Counted from the stretch's first letter, positions 8,171 through 16,426 are shown. The stretch: DNA of 64,000 bases from Deltaproteobacteria bacterium (GCA_016792625.1 JAEUKK010000126.1:124001-188000), one strand, 5' to 3'. The notes: generated from the letters alone by a model not told the origin. Translations and numbers: made by a program.

Positions 8171-9804
8171 GCCCAGCCGACCCTCAGCCCGCCCCGGGCG
8201 CGGTCGAGGCTGGGGGCGCGCCGCCGCCCGCAGCCAGGGCGCGGGCCGCCCGCGTGCTCGTGGTGGACGACGATCAGGCCGTTCGCAGCGCGCTGACCGT
8301 CAACCTGCAAAAGGCTGGCTACGCGGTCGCCACGGCCGCCCGCGGAGAAGAAGCGCTCGACGCCGTCGCCGAGGAGGAGCCAGACGTCGTCATCTCCGAC
8401 GTTCGCATGCCGGGGATCAGCGGGGAGGACCTGCTCAGCCGGCTCCGGGCGGGTTGGCCCGACCTTCCGGTGATCCTCATGACCGGCCACGGCTCCGTCG
8501 CCTCCGCGGTGGCCGCGATGCGGACTGGCGCGGCCGACTACCTGATCAAACCCGTCCGGAAAGACGAGCTGCTGGTTGTTTTGGAGCGCGCGCTGCAGAA
8601 CCGCGCCCTACGGCGAGAGGTCGAGGACCTGCGCGCCGAGCTCGGCGGCCGCGGCGACTTTGAGGGGATGGTGGGCCAGAGCTCCGCCATGCAACGGGTG
8701 TATGCGCTGGTCCGCTCCGTGGCGCCCACCGACGCCCTCGTGCTGGTCACCGGCCCGACTGGCACGGGGAAGGAGCTGGTCAGCCGCGCCCTCCACGCGC
8801 GCTCGAGCCGGGCCGCTGGGCCGATGTTGGCGCTGAACTGCGGCGCCCTCCCCCAGGGCCTGCTCGAGAGCGAGCTGTTCGGGCACGAGAAGGGCGCGTT
8901 CACCGGCGCCGTCCGCCGCCACCAGGGCAAGTTCGAGCAGGCGGATCGCGGGACGCTGATGCTCGACGAGATCGGCGAGATCCCGCACTCCACGCAGGTC
9001 CTGCTGCTGCGCGTGCTGCAGTCGGGCGAGCTGCAACGGGTCGGCGGGAGCGACACCGTGCGCGTCGACGTGCGGGTCGTCGCGGCGACCAACCGAGACC
9101 TCCGCGAAGAGGTGCGCCTCGGCCGCTTCCGCGAGGACCTCTTCTACCGCCTCAACGTCTTCCACATCGACGTGCCAGCGCTCCGCGAGCGACGCGACGA
9201 CATCCCCCTCCTCGCCGAGCACTTCCTCCGCCGGTACGCGATGAAGCACCGCCGGGTCGTCCGCGGGATCCACCCCGACGCCCTCGTGCGCCTCGTGGCC
9301 TGGGATTGGCCGGGGAACGTCCGGGAGCTCGAACACACCGTGGAGCGGGCTGTTTTGGTGGAGCCAGGCGCCGAGCTCAGCGAAGCGTCATTGCCCGACA
9401 TGATCCGCGCCGCGCGTGCGCCGGTGGCGGTTCTCTCCGAGCCCACGCCCGCGCCGGTCGACGCTCCGGCCCCTGCGCCCCGCGCGGCTCCATCCAGCCC
9501 CGCGCCCTCGCCCGCACAGGCCGGCCCGCTCGACCTGCACGCCGCGCTGGAGGCCTATGAGCGCCAGCTCCTCTGCGAGGCGCTCGACGCCGAGGGCGGC
9601 GTACAGGCCCGTGCAGCCCGCCGGCTCGGGATCTCCAAGTCGAACCTGAGCTATCGCCTTCAGCGCCTCGGGATGGTCCGGCTTGGCGTCCGGTATGGAG
9701 TAGCTCCAACAATTTTGTCTGGGGCCACCGAGGCTCAGACGAAAGCGTACGGGGATGGCGACAAAACTGTTGGCACCCCAAGCTATTCAGACAAGACCGT
9801 CTGA
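8167..9804 (+). CDS. NtrC-family sigma-54-dependent response regulator
   Basis: A 545-residue protein translationally coupled to sppA (GTGA overlap). Domains: receiver about residues 30-145 with phospho-acceptor Asp78 (VVISDVRMPG); AAA+ domain with Walker A GPTGTGKE, the sigma-54 contact loop GAFTGA, Walker B LMLDEIGEI and the arginine-finger region; an Ala/Pro linker; and a Fis-type helix-turn-helix (ARRLGISKSNLSYRLQRLG). NtrC proteins normally end near there, but this one runs about 40 residues further, and that tail is encoded by an inverted-repeat element. No sensor kinase is adjacent. Coupling to sppA suggests a shared envelope-stress or secretion context, which is inference. Confidence 0.92.
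   Translation: MSPADPQPAPGAVEAGGAPPPAARARAARVLVVDDDQAVRSALTVNLQKAGYAVATAARGEEALDAVAEEEPDVVISDVRMPGISGEDLLSRLRAGWPDLPVILMTGHGSVASAVAAMRTGAADYLIKPVRKDELLVVLERALQNRALRREVEDLRAELGGRGDFEGMVGQSSAMQRVYALVRSVAPTDALVLVTGPTGTGKELVSRALHARSSRAAGPMLALNCGALPQGLLESELFGHEKGAFTGAVRRHQGKFEQADRGTLMLDEIGEIPHSTQVLLLRVLQSGELQRVGGSDTVRVDVRVVAATNRDLREEVRLGRFREDLFYRLNVFHIDVPALRERRDDIPLLAEHFLRRYAMKHRRVVRGIHPDALVRLVAWDWPGNVRELEHTVERAVLVEPGAELSEASLPDMIRAARAPVAVLSEPTPAPVDAPAPAPRAAPSSPAPSPAQAGPLDLHAALEAYERQLLCEALDAEGGVQARAARRLGISKSNLSYRLQRLGMVRLGVRYGVAPTILSGATEAQTKAYGDGDKTVGTPSYSDKTV
9706..9773 (+). repeat. Imperfect 14-bp inverted repeat inside the 3' end of the sigma-54 regulator
   Basis: The left arm CCAACAATTTTGTC (9706-9719) and right arm GACAAAACTGTTGG (9760-9773) are inverted with one mismatch and a 40-base spacer. 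The arms lie beyond the conserved helix-turn-helix codons, so the element supplies the extra protein tail. A related CCAACGCTTTTGTCG occurs at 60168-60182. Confidence 0.55.
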
Positions 9805-9805
9805 A
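9786..9805 (+). terminator. Stem-loop overlapping the stop codon of the sigma-54 regulator
   Basis: TTCAGAC (9786-9792), loop AAGACC, GTCTGAA (9799-9805): a 7-bp perfect stem whose right arm contains the TGA stop. There is no T-run, so rho-independent activity is doubtful. The 15-base core GACAAGACCGTCTGA recurs at 30866-30880. Confidence 0.4.
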
Positions 9806-9837
9806 GTCCCCTTCGACCTTCTCCTTTCCGGGGAAGA

Positions 9838-10173
9838 TCAAGGGTCCAGGTACAAAGCCCGCAGCTCGTCACAGGTCGTATCGTCAGCGGACATCCGCTC
9901 CAGCGCGGTCGCGGCCTCTTCGCACTGATCGAGGGCGTCGCTGAGCTCGCGCGGAGCGAGGTCAGCGCGGAGGTCGGACCACTCGTTCTCGCACTCGGTC
10001 CGGAAGGCGACGCGGCTGCGCTCCCCCTCCTCCTCCCAGCCGACTGGCCACTGGTCGAGGCAGGCGTCCAAGGTGCGCGCCATCGTCGTGCAGAGCGCAA
10101 AGCAGGTGTCCTGCCGGCAGTCGGCCGCGAGCAGGACCGGAGCGCAGAACCACAGCCAGCGCAGGCGCGCCAT
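9838..10173 (-). CDS. Small Cys-containing secreted protein or lipoprotein, unknown function
   Basis: A 111-residue protein starting at the ATG at 10173, behind a strong GGAGGGGAG. The N-terminus (MARLRWLWFCAPVLLAADC) is a signal peptide; Cys19 in LAADC could be a lipidation site, although Asp at -1 is atypical. The mature part has further Cys residues (CRQDTC, ALC, LDAC, TEC, QC, TTC) and is acidic and helical, so disulfides are likely. I do not recognise the family. It lies downstream of tRNA-Phe on the same strand, separated by a terminator. Confidence 0.65.
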   Translation of the reverse strand: MARLRWLWFCAPVLLAADCRQDTCFALCTTMARTLDACLDQWPVGWEEEGERSRVAFRTECENEWSDLRADLAPRELSDALDQCEEAATALERMSADDTTCDELRALYLDP

Positions 10174-10210
10174 CTCCCCTCCCCTCGCTCGTCGAGGCCA
10201 CGCTGCGGCG

Positions 10211-10251
10211 AAAAGCAGACCGGCCGCCCGCTGGTAACCAGGGGCGGCCGG
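10211..10251 (-). terminator. Rho-independent terminator after tRNA-Phe
   Basis: On the minus strand CCGGCCGCCC (10251-10242) pairs with GGGCGGCCGG (10229-10220), with an inner CTGG/CCAG helix. It is followed by TCTGCTTTTCG, giving a T-run. It ends the tRNA transcript just before the small lipoprotein gene. Confidence 0.8.
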
Positions 10252-10257
10252 AGGAGG

Positions 10258-10330
10258 TGGCCAGAGACGGGGTCGAACCGCCGACACGGGGATTTTCAAT
10301 CCCCTGCTCTACCGACTGAGCTATCTGGCC
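10258..10330 (-). tRNA. tRNA-Phe (anticodon GAA)
   Basis: The minus strand folds as a full cloverleaf. Acceptor arms GGCCAGA/TCTGGCC are perfect with discriminator A; the D-arm contains AGCTCAGTCGGTAGAGC; the anticodon arm GGGGA-TTGAAAA-TCCCC reads GAA; the T-arm contains GGTTCGACCCC. The 3' CCA is not encoded, since CCT follows, so it must be added post-transcriptionally. A terminator lies just downstream. Confidence 0.97.
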
Positions 10331-10370
10331 AAATCACGGGCGCGCTTGTGCCGCCCGCATTGTGGTGGTG

Positions 10371-10379
10371 GTGTATGCT
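10371..10379 (+). promoter_or_regulatory. Candidate -10 box (GTGTATGCT) for the HAD hydrolase
   Basis: TATGCT at 10374-10379 lies 46 bp before the GTG chosen as start. The ATG inside this box (10375) is in frame with the gene but is more likely promoter than start codon. Confidence 0.35.
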
Positions 10380-10425
10380 CCCCGCGGCGCTCCGTCAAGG
10401 CCGACGGAGGGCCCGCGGGAGCACC

Positions 10426-11076
10426 GTGTCCACGCTTGCCCGCCACCCCGCGCCGACCACGCCCGCGCTGCTGCTCGGTCAGGCGCGCCTGCTCATCCTC
10501 GATCTCGATGGCACGCTCGCCTCGATCGGCCCGCGGGTGCTCCGCCTCGGCCCGGCCTTGATCCGCGAGGGGCGGCTGCTGGTGCACCTCGCGGCCGCCA
10601 TGTCCGAGGCCCGACGGCTGCGCGCGCCCGATCTCGACGTGGTCATCGCCGCCGGCATGGCCGCCCGTGGGCGGACCGACACCGCCCGCGCGCGACGGGT
10701 GCTCGACCAAGTGGTGGACACCGACTGGCCGCGCCTCTTCGCGGGCGCGCGGCCTCCGCGGGGCCTGGAGCGCCTGCTCGCCGCCGCCGACCAGCAGGGC
10801 CTCCAGCGCGCTGTGTTCAGCGATCACCCGGCGCTCGACAAGCTCGCGGCGATGGGATCTGGTGGATGGGCGGCGGTCTGCGCGGGCCGGCGGGTCGGGG
10901 CGCTGAAGCCGCACGCCGACGGCGCTTGGGGCCTGCTGGCCCAGGTGGGCGTCACCCCGAGCGAGGCGCTCCTGATCGGCGACCGGGACGACACCGACGG
11001 CGGCGCGGCGGCCGCCCTCGGCTGTCGTTTCTTGCATGTCGCCGAGGTCGAAGCGGCGCTGGGCACGGGCGGCTGA
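10426..11076 (+). CDS. HAD-superfamily phosphatase
   Basis: A 216-residue cytoplasmic hydrolase of the phosphoglycolate-phosphatase-like HAD group. Motif I is LLILDLDGTLAS with nucleophile and acid Asp pair; motif II is the Ser in AVFSDHPAL; motif III is the Lys in GALKPHADG; motif IV is LLIGDRDDTDGGAA. An alpha-helical cap lies between I and II. The GTG at 10426 has GGGAG about eight bases upstream; an in-frame ATG at 10375 overlaps a promoter-like box. The substrate cannot be told. The gene stands alone between tRNA-Phe (divergent) and a secreted protein gene. Confidence 0.85.
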   Translation: MSTLARHPAPTTPALLLGQARLLILDLDGTLASIGPRVLRLGPALIREGRLLVHLAAAMSEARRLRAPDLDVVIAAGMAARGRTDTARARRVLDQVVDTDWPRLFAGARPPRGLERLLAAADQQGLQRAVFSDHPALDKLAAMGSGGWAAVCAGRRVGALKPHADGAWGLLAQVGVTPSEALLIGDRDDTDGGAAAALGCRFLHVAEVEAALGTGG

Positions 11077-11123
11077 CCACGCGCCAGACCCCGCACTCGG
11101 CCACGCGTGGCGCGCTGCTCCTC

Positions 11124-11132
11124 TGCTATAGT
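11124..11132 (+). promoter_or_regulatory. Extended -10 promoter box (TGCTATAGT)
   Basis: The TGC-TATAGT element is 90 bp before the ATG of the next gene. It matches the TGCTAnnnT form seen at 46052, 44791, 34394 and 51357. No -35 consensus is present. Confidence 0.45.
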
Positions 11133-11221
11133 CGGCCGGACTCCGCCCCCCGCCATCGTCGGCGGTGGCCCCACGCACGGGGCCGACCGCACCGGACGCC
11201 CCGAGCCTTCGCGAGGAAGCC

Positions 11222-12970
11222 ATGCCTTCGGCCCCCACCACCCGCCGGCCCCTCCCCCTTCGCCCAGCGCTCGCGACCCTGCTCGCGCTCGGGAGCGCCG
11301 CCGCGGTCTGCGCGCCGAAGCTCGCCTTCGCGGTGGTCCCTGCGGGCGAGTCGATCACCGGCGCCGCGGCGATCGACATCACCCCCTCGGGCTTTGAGGC
11401 GGTCACCGGGCTGATCCCGACGCTGCTGCCCCCCAACCTCGAGGTCGACGCGTTGGGCGATGGCTACGAGGGCGCGCTCGGGCAGTGCTGGCTTGGCGGC
11501 TACGAGTACGGCCTCAACGGCCTGTGGGTGGGCATTGCGGTCACCAACGCCGACATCATCCCCCGCGATGGCTACCTCGACATCCTCATCGAAGCGCAGG
11601 TCCAGATCAACGACCCCTCCGACCGCTTCGAGCTCTACACCGAGCTCGAGTGCATCGGCGACACCTGCTACGGTCACGTGGCGCCCTTCGACGTGTCCTT
11701 GGCCACCCGGGTCGACCTGAGCATCGTCGAGAACCCCGATGGCACCCGCTCCCTCGACGCAAACGTCGGCGGCATCAGCGTCGACTACAGCCTCACCGGC
11801 AGCATGATCCAGCTCGACGAGTGCGCGATCGGCACCGTCGAGGACGTGTTGAACCTCGTCGGGCTCAGCCTTTTTGACTTGATCCTCACCTTCGCCGGCG
11901 GCTTTATCGACGACGCCGTCGCCGGCTTCGTGCCCGAGATCGAAGCCCTGCTCGAAGACAACTTCGACGCCGTCAACATCGAGCAGGACGTCGATCTGAA
12001 CGGCATCTCGGCGCATGTGTCCTTGGCGCCGGGCGAGGTTCAGATCAAGCCCGAGGGCCTCCGCATCCGCATGGACGGCTCGCTCGACGTGGCCGAGGTC
12101 GCCAGCTGCATCGCCGCATACGACCCCGGCGGTTCCAACGCGGTCGACAGCCCGCTCCCCGACATCGGCTCGGCCGGCCCCGACGCCTCGCCGAACCCCC
12201 AGCTCGGCGTGCACCTGAGCGATGAGTTTGGAAACCAAGCCCTCTACAGCCTCTGGCGGGGCGGTCTGCTCTGCTACACCGTCGACGAAGAGCTGACCGG
12301 CTTCGCCCTCGACACCAACATCCTCGGCCTGCTCGCCGGCGACACCTTTGACTCGCTCTTTCCCGAGTCCCGGCCGATCTTCATCCAGACTGCGCCCCGC
12401 ACGCCGCCCGAGCTCGTCTACAACGGCGAGCACGACGTCGCGCTCGACATCGCTGATCTGGGGCTCGAGTTCTACGCCGAGCTCGACCACCGCAAGGCGA
12501 TGATCGTCGCGGTCGACGTGAACACCGAGGCCGGCATCGACCTCGCCTTGGACAGCGCCTCGGGCGCGCTGGGCATTGAGGTCGCGCTCGCTGGCGAGGA
12601 CATCGTCCCCGTCGTCACTGACAACGAGTTCGCGCCCGGCGCTGAGGCTGACATCGAGGCCAACTTCGCCGGCGTCTTCGACACCCTGGTCACGCCCCTC
12701 CTGGGCAGCCTGCTCGGCGACCTCGCGTTCAGCCTACCGGCCATCTCGGGCTTCGGCCTCACCTCGCTTGAGGTCTCGGCGAACGGTGAGGCCGAGGATT
12801 GGCTCGGCGTATACGCCGGCATCGGCGCGGTCAGCTACGGCGGCGCGGGCTGCGACAGCGCTGACGGTGGCTGTGGTGGCGGCTGCGGCGTGACCGGCAA
12901 GCCCGGCGGCCGCTTGGCCCTGCTCGGCGTGCTGCCCTTGGCCTTCGTGTTGGCGCGCCGCCGCCGCTGA
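11222..12970 (+). CDS. Secreted protein with a C-terminal Cys/Gly-transmembrane-Arg sorting tail
   Basis: A 582-residue exported protein with ATG at 11222 behind AGGAAG. The signal peptide ends near KLAFA. The body is acidic, with long amphipathic strands and helices in two similar halves (for example VDLSIVENPDG and LFDLILTFAGGFIDDAVAGF), reminiscent of BPI/LBP-type lipid-binding folds; that likeness is my impression only. The end is diagnostic: GCDSADGGCGGGCG, then a hydrophobic helix and RRRR, the MYXO-CTERM/GC_trans_RRR sorting arrangement of Myxococcota. The protein is therefore probably processed and displayed on the surface. Function unknown. Confidence 0.75.
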   Translation: MPSAPTTRRPLPLRPALATLLALGSAAAVCAPKLAFAVVPAGESITGAAAIDITPSGFEAVTGLIPTLLPPNLEVDALGDGYEGALGQCWLGGYEYGLNGLWVGIAVTNADIIPRDGYLDILIEAQVQINDPSDRFELYTELECIGDTCYGHVAPFDVSLATRVDLSIVENPDGTRSLDANVGGISVDYSLTGSMIQLDECAIGTVEDVLNLVGLSLFDLILTFAGGFIDDAVAGFVPEIEALLEDNFDAVNIEQDVDLNGISAHVSLAPGEVQIKPEGLRIRMDGSLDVAEVASCIAAYDPGGSNAVDSPLPDIGSAGPDASPNPQLGVHLSDEFGNQALYSLWRGGLLCYTVDEELTGFALDTNILGLLAGDTFDSLFPESRPIFIQTAPRTPPELVYNGEHDVALDIADLGLEFYAELDHRKAMIVAVDVNTEAGIDLALDSASGALGIEVALAGEDIVPVVTDNEFAPGAEADIEANFAGVFDTLVTPLLGSLLGDLAFSLPAISGFGLTSLEVSANGEAEDWLGVYAGIGAVSYGGAGCDSADGGCGGGCGVTGKPGGRLALLGVLPLAFVLARRRR

Positions 12971-13004
12971 GCGCGCCCAGCGGGGCCTCGAGGTGTTCGC
13001 GCCT

Positions 13005-13021
13005 CCGGGGCCGCCCCCCGG
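13005..13021. terminator. Hairpin between convergent genes
   Basis: CCGGGG (13005-13010), loop CCGCC, CCCCGG (13016-13021). It lies in the 70-bp gap between two convergent genes. There is no T-run on either side, so it is at most a weak or Rho-assisted terminator. Confidence 0.4.
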
Positions 13022-13040
13022 GATCTTGCCCGGTTCGGGG

Positions 13041-13583
13041 TCAGTTCTCTTGGTCGTTCCAACGGATGGTTTGAAGCACCGCGGCGCCCTCGTCGTGGCC
13101 TTCGAGCATCCGGGCCCACGGCGCGTGCACCTCGAGCTGCCAAGTCGCGCCGCCTCGAGTCGTAATCCACGCGAAGACTCGGTCTGCCGCTGGCGCGTTC
13201 GGCGTGCAGCTGGCGAGCATGAGGTCCTCACTCCCCGGCACGCCGTGGTGGGGCCCAAGGTCTTGGAAGGTCCAAGCGCAGCCTGACTTGGGCCGAGGGC
13301 TGAGGTCGGCCCCGGGGAAGCGCCACACCTCCACACGGGTGGGGTTCGCGCCCCGACCGTCGAGCCTCACCCGAAGCTCCCCGGCGTCGGCCCCGACTTC
13401 CGCCGTCCACCCCGGCGGGAGGCGGATGGTGAGCCCGTGCGTCGCGTCGTGGAACACGCCGTCGACCACCGCGCCAGAAGGCGGTGGAGCGGACGAGGCC
13501 GGCGGCCCGACGAGCGGAGGCGGCGGAGCGGGCGCCTTTTTGCAGGCCACCAGCGTGGCCCAGAGGAGGAGCGGCCCGATCAA
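13041..13583 (-). CDS. Lipoprotein of unknown function
   Basis: A 180-residue protein. The TTG at 13583 overlaps the stop of the upstream hydratase gene (TTGA), which argues for this start by translational coupling. The signal peptide ends in the lipobox LVAC with Cys14, so it is a lipoprotein. A Pro-rich linker follows, then a compact domain with THGLTIRLPPGWTAEV, similar to PsbP/DUF1795-like or LpqN-like small secreted folds, and two Cys (GCAWTF, LASCTP) that may pair. No catalytic residues are evident. Confidence 0.7.
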   Translation of the reverse strand: MIGPLLLWATLVACKKAPAPPPPLVGPPASSAPPPSGAVVDGVFHDATHGLTIRLPPGWTAEVGADAGELRVRLDGRGANPTRVEVWRFPGADLSPRPKSGCAWTFQDLGPHHGVPGSEDLMLASCTPNAPAADRVFAWITTRGGATWQLEVHAPWARMLEGHDEGAAVLQTIRWNDQEN

Positions 13584-14437
13584 GAGCGCCGCCCCTGCGG
13601 GACGGCGTCCAGCGCGGCGAGGTGGGCCGGACCGCCCCAGCGCTCCAAGAAGAGCTGTGCTTCAACCTGCGGATCGGCCGTGTCAATGAGCCGCCGCAGC
13701 GTCGGCAGGGCGCCGGACGGGAGCGCGCTCAGGCGGTCCAAGGCCGACTCTGCGCGCGCTTCGGCCTCGGGCAGCGCGACGATCTCGTCAGCGAGGCCAA
13801 TTCGGTACGCGTGGTCGGCGGAGATGGGCCCACCCCGCCGGAGGAGCCGCGCTGCTTCGCCCGCGCCAACGCGCCGGATCAGCCGGACTCCTCCACCCCA
13901 TCCGGGGCTCAACCCGAGGCGGAGCTGAGGGAAGCCGATCTGCGCCCCGTCGCCCATCAGCACCTCGTCTGCCCAGGTGCACAGCTCGGCGCCGCCGCCG
14001 AGCGCCGGGCCCTCGACCAGCGCCACGACTGGCGCATCGCGCGCCAAAATCCGCTGCAGCGCGCCGACCATGATGGTGTGCATCGCCGCGCCGCCCGATG
14101 GCGCGCCCAGCCGGGCCCGGACCGCCCGCAGGTCGCCCCCCGCGCAGAAGCTGCCGGGGGCACCGCCGCGCAGCAGGAGCCCCATCCTTGGCGGGAACGA
14201 CGTCAGCGACACCGTAGCGAGCTGGAGCATCATCCGCAGGCTGAGCGCGCCCCGCGCCGCGGGGTTGTCGAAGCGCAGCTGCAGGTGGCGCCCAAGCGGC
14301 TCGACCCGAAGGCCCCCCTCGCCGAGATCACCGTCGGCGAGGTGATCCCAGGCCTGGCGTTCGAGGACCGTGAGGCCTGGCGGCGCCGGCCCCTCCACCG
14401 CGCGGGCCAACAGGTCGTCGACGTCCACTGCGCGCAC
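13580..14437 (-). CDS. Enoyl-CoA hydratase/isomerase family protein
   Basis: A 285-residue crotonase-fold protein. The GTG at 14437 has AGGAG eight bases upstream. Crotonase signatures are present: the first oxyanion-hole segment (GSFCAGGDL), the second (EGPALGGGAELCTWAD) and the downstream IGFPQLRLGLSPGWGG, in which Gly/Pro positions are conserved but the catalytic-acid equivalent looks variable. The C-terminal helices are present. It would act on a CoA thioester in the cytoplasm; hydratase, isomerase and hydrolase cannot be separated from sequence. It overlaps the following lipoprotein gene by four bases. Confidence 0.85.
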   Translation of the reverse strand: MRAVDVDDLLARAVEGPAPPGLTVLERQAWDHLADGDLGEGGLRVEPLGRHLQLRFDNPAARGALSLRMMLQLATVSLTSFPPRMGLLLRGGAPGSFCAGGDLRAVRARLGAPSGGAAMHTIMVGALQRILARDAPVVALVEGPALGGGAELCTWADEVLMGDGAQIGFPQLRLGLSPGWGGGVRLIRRVGAGEAARLLRRGGPISADHAYRIGLADEIVALPEAEARAESALDRLSALPSGALPTLRRLIDTADPQVEAQLFLERWGGPAHLAALDAVPQGRRS

Positions 14438-14557
14438 GGGCTCACTCCTGTCGCGGCCCGCCCCGAAGCGGCCGCCGCGGCGGCTGGGCGATAACCTGCG
14501 CCCCAGCCGCACCGACCGCCGATGGCCGTGCGCCCCCCTCAGCCCGGAGCCGCGAAC

Positions 14558-15076
14558 ATGATCCGCGCCGCACGCACCAACCGCCTCCCCCTCGCCGCCG
14601 CGGCGCTGCTGCTCGCGGCCACCGGCTGCGGCAGCAAGGCCAGCGCCACCGTCGAGGGGGCCGTGGCCGGAACGCGCTTCACCGCGTCGAATTTCTGGTG
14701 GGGTGGCCCCTACATCGTGTTCACTGACGTCGAGGGCGAATGCAAAGACGTGGCCTGGGCCGACCCCGGCCCGACCTTCGCTTCTGGCGATGAAGCCCCG
14801 GTCGAGGGCGACCTGAACGCCGTGCTGATCACCTTCCTTGACACCGATGTGGTCAAGGGGGACTACGCTGTGGGCCAGGTCGCGCCGGTCGACGTGCGGT
14901 TCATCTCGGTCAACGACGGCGAGATGGACGTGTACATCGCCCAAGAGGGCTCGCTCAAGGTCGACGAGGTCGAAGACGAGGGCAACGCGGCGGGCAGCGT
15001 GGCGGTCAGCTTCGAGGATGGCTCCATTGAGGGTGACTTTGACATCGAGTGGTGCAACAACCTCAAGGGCGACTGA
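14558..15076 (+). CDS. Lipoprotein of unknown function
   Basis: A 172-residue protein starting at the ATG at 14558. The N-terminus (MIRAARTNRLPLAAAALLLA) leads to the lipobox ATGC with Cys24, so it is a lipoprotein. The mature part is acidic and beta-rich, with two Cys (GECKD, EWCNN) near its ends that could form a disulfide. Phrases such as NAVLITFLDTD and VAVSFEDGSIEGDFDIEWC resemble small secreted proteins in Myxococcota that enclose a beta-barrel. No enzymatic motif. Confidence 0.7.
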   Translation: MIRAARTNRLPLAAAALLLAATGCGSKASATVEGAVAGTRFTASNFWWGGPYIVFTDVEGECKDVAWADPGPTFASGDEAPVEGDLNAVLITFLDTDVVKGDYAVGQVAPVDVRFISVNDGEMDVYIAQEGSLKVDEVEDEGNAAGSVAVSFEDGSIEGDFDIEWCNNLKGD

Positions 15077-15109
15077 GCGGGCACCCGAGGCGGCGGCGAC
15101 CTGGACTGC

Positions 15110-16426
15110 TCAGCGGGTGATAAATGGCGTGATCGGCGCCAGCACGTCGTCTTCGCGCGCTGACGGCTCAGCGAAGACCCGCTGCGCCTCGCGCTGGTCG
15201 GGCTCCGCCCCTTCGGCTCCAGGGCCCATCAGGCTGAGCGCGTGGGCGAGCTCTTCGAGGGGGTCAAGGTCGGCCATCGCGCCTTGGCGCCCGAAAGCCA
15301 CGATGCCGAGCCGCTCCCAGGCGAGCAGCACGTCGCGCAGGTAGGCGTGGGTCTGCGGCCCCCAGCTCGGCTGCGCGCCCGCGACGCGCCGCACCGCCGT
15401 GCGCTCGTCAATCCGGAGGGCGAGGCCCATCAGGTGCCCGGCGTCGGCGCAGCGGCGGAGGTGGTCGGCCTCATCCCACGGGGCGGTCGGATCGATGGTG
15501 CTGATCAGCTGGGCGCGCCCACCGCCGCGCAGCACCGCCCAAAACGGGGCGTCGTCGAGCACGTGCAGCTCTTCATCTTCGCGGGCGTCAGGGTCGGGGA
15601 CCTCGACGACCACACGATCCAGGTTCAGGCAGCGGCGGGCGATCACCCGCAGGTCAGCCGGCAGGTCGGCGGGGTCGAGCAGGCCGGCGACCGCCGCCGG
15701 GTCGAGGGCCAGCCACGGGGCGGCGCTACAGAGGATCCGCTCCCCGCCGTCGAGCTCGACCGTCACCACCCGCCCCTGCTCCACGTGGAGCCGGCTGAGC
15801 TGGGCGCCCACCTTGCGCACGCCGCCGGCCGCCTCGAGCGCCGCGCTGAGCGCAGCCGCCGCGACCGTCGGCTCAGCCGCAGCGACGAGGCGCTGGTCGT
15901 GCTGCACGAAGTGGTGCCAGCGCGCGGTGCTCGCGCTGAGCGCGCCTGGGTCGCGCCCCCAGCGACGGCGGGCGTAGGACGCGTAGCGGCGCGCGAAGAG
16001 CGGCCGGCCGACCCGCCGCACCACCCAATCTTCATAGGTCCGCTCCTCGAGCCCGCCGCCCAGCGCCTCGGCGAGCGCGTTGCGGACCCGGGCGCGGACG
16101 AGCCGCTCGGCGGGAGCCTGCGCGTGACGGAGCCCGACAAAGCGCAGGCGGTCGGCCAAGGACAGCGGCAGGCGGGCCGAACGCGCCCCCCAGGACGCGA
16201 GGCGGACGCGACCAGGCGCTGGGCGGAGCGGGCCGACAATGGCCTCAAGCGGGGCAGCTTCACCGGCCGGCGCGCGCCAAGGGCCGCGCTCCAGGGTGGG
16301 CTCGACCTCTGGGCTCGGGGCGCGCGATGGATCCAGCCAGAGGACCGGCTCGCCCCGCCGGGCCAGCGCGACGGCGACCCGCAACGCGCCCAAGCCGGAG
16401 CCAAAAACCACGCGCTTTCCGTTCAT
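15110..16426 (-). CDS. FAD-dependent oxidoreductase, amine oxidase/protoporphyrinogen oxidase-like
   Basis: A 438-residue protein with ATG at 16426 and GGAG eight bases upstream. The N-terminal Rossmann loop is VVFGSGLGALRVAVALARRG (GxGxxG). The central YEDWVVRRVGRPLFARRY followed by RRWGRDPGALS matches the helical segment of protoporphyrinogen-oxidase and UDP-galactopyranose-mutase-like flavoproteins. The usual RxGG motif after the second strand is missing (LDPSRAPSPE instead), so FAD binding may be altered. The substrate is unknown. It is convergent with a lipoprotein gene and divergent from the Nudix gene. Confidence 0.65.
   Translation of the reverse strand: MNGKRVVFGSGLGALRVAVALARRGEPVLWLDPSRAPSPEVEPTLERGPWRAPAGEAAPLEAIVGPLRPAPGRVRLASWGARSARLPLSLADRLRFVGLRHAQAPAERLVRARVRNALAEALGGGLEERTYEDWVVRRVGRPLFARRYASYARRRWGRDPGALSASTARWHHFVQHDQRLVAAAEPTVAAAALSAALEAAGGVRKVGAQLSRLHVEQGRVVTVELDGGERILCSAAPWLALDPAAVAGLLDPADLPADLRVIARRCLNLDRVVVEVPDPDAREDEELHVLDDAPFWAVLRGGGRAQLISTIDPTAPWDEADHLRRCADAGHLMGLALRIDERTAVRRVAGAQPSWGPQTHAYLRDVLLAWERLGIVAFGRQGAMADLDPLEELAHALSLMGPGAEGAEPDQREAQRVFAEPSAREDDVLAPITPFITR

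Noticed and set aside
9838..10330. Phage or integrative element at the tRNA-Phe gene
   Set aside because: No integrase, no duplicated tRNA 3' end and no shift in base composition nearby.
10375..10377. ATG at 10375 as start of the HAD hydrolase
   Set aside because: It lies in a TATGCT promoter-like box and lacks a ribosome site; the GTG at 10426 has GGGAG.
13041..13583. Plus-strand frames over the lipoprotein and hydratase genes
   Set aside because: Arg/Ser/Pro-rich shadows; the minus-strand genes have lipobox, crotonase motifs and coupled starts.
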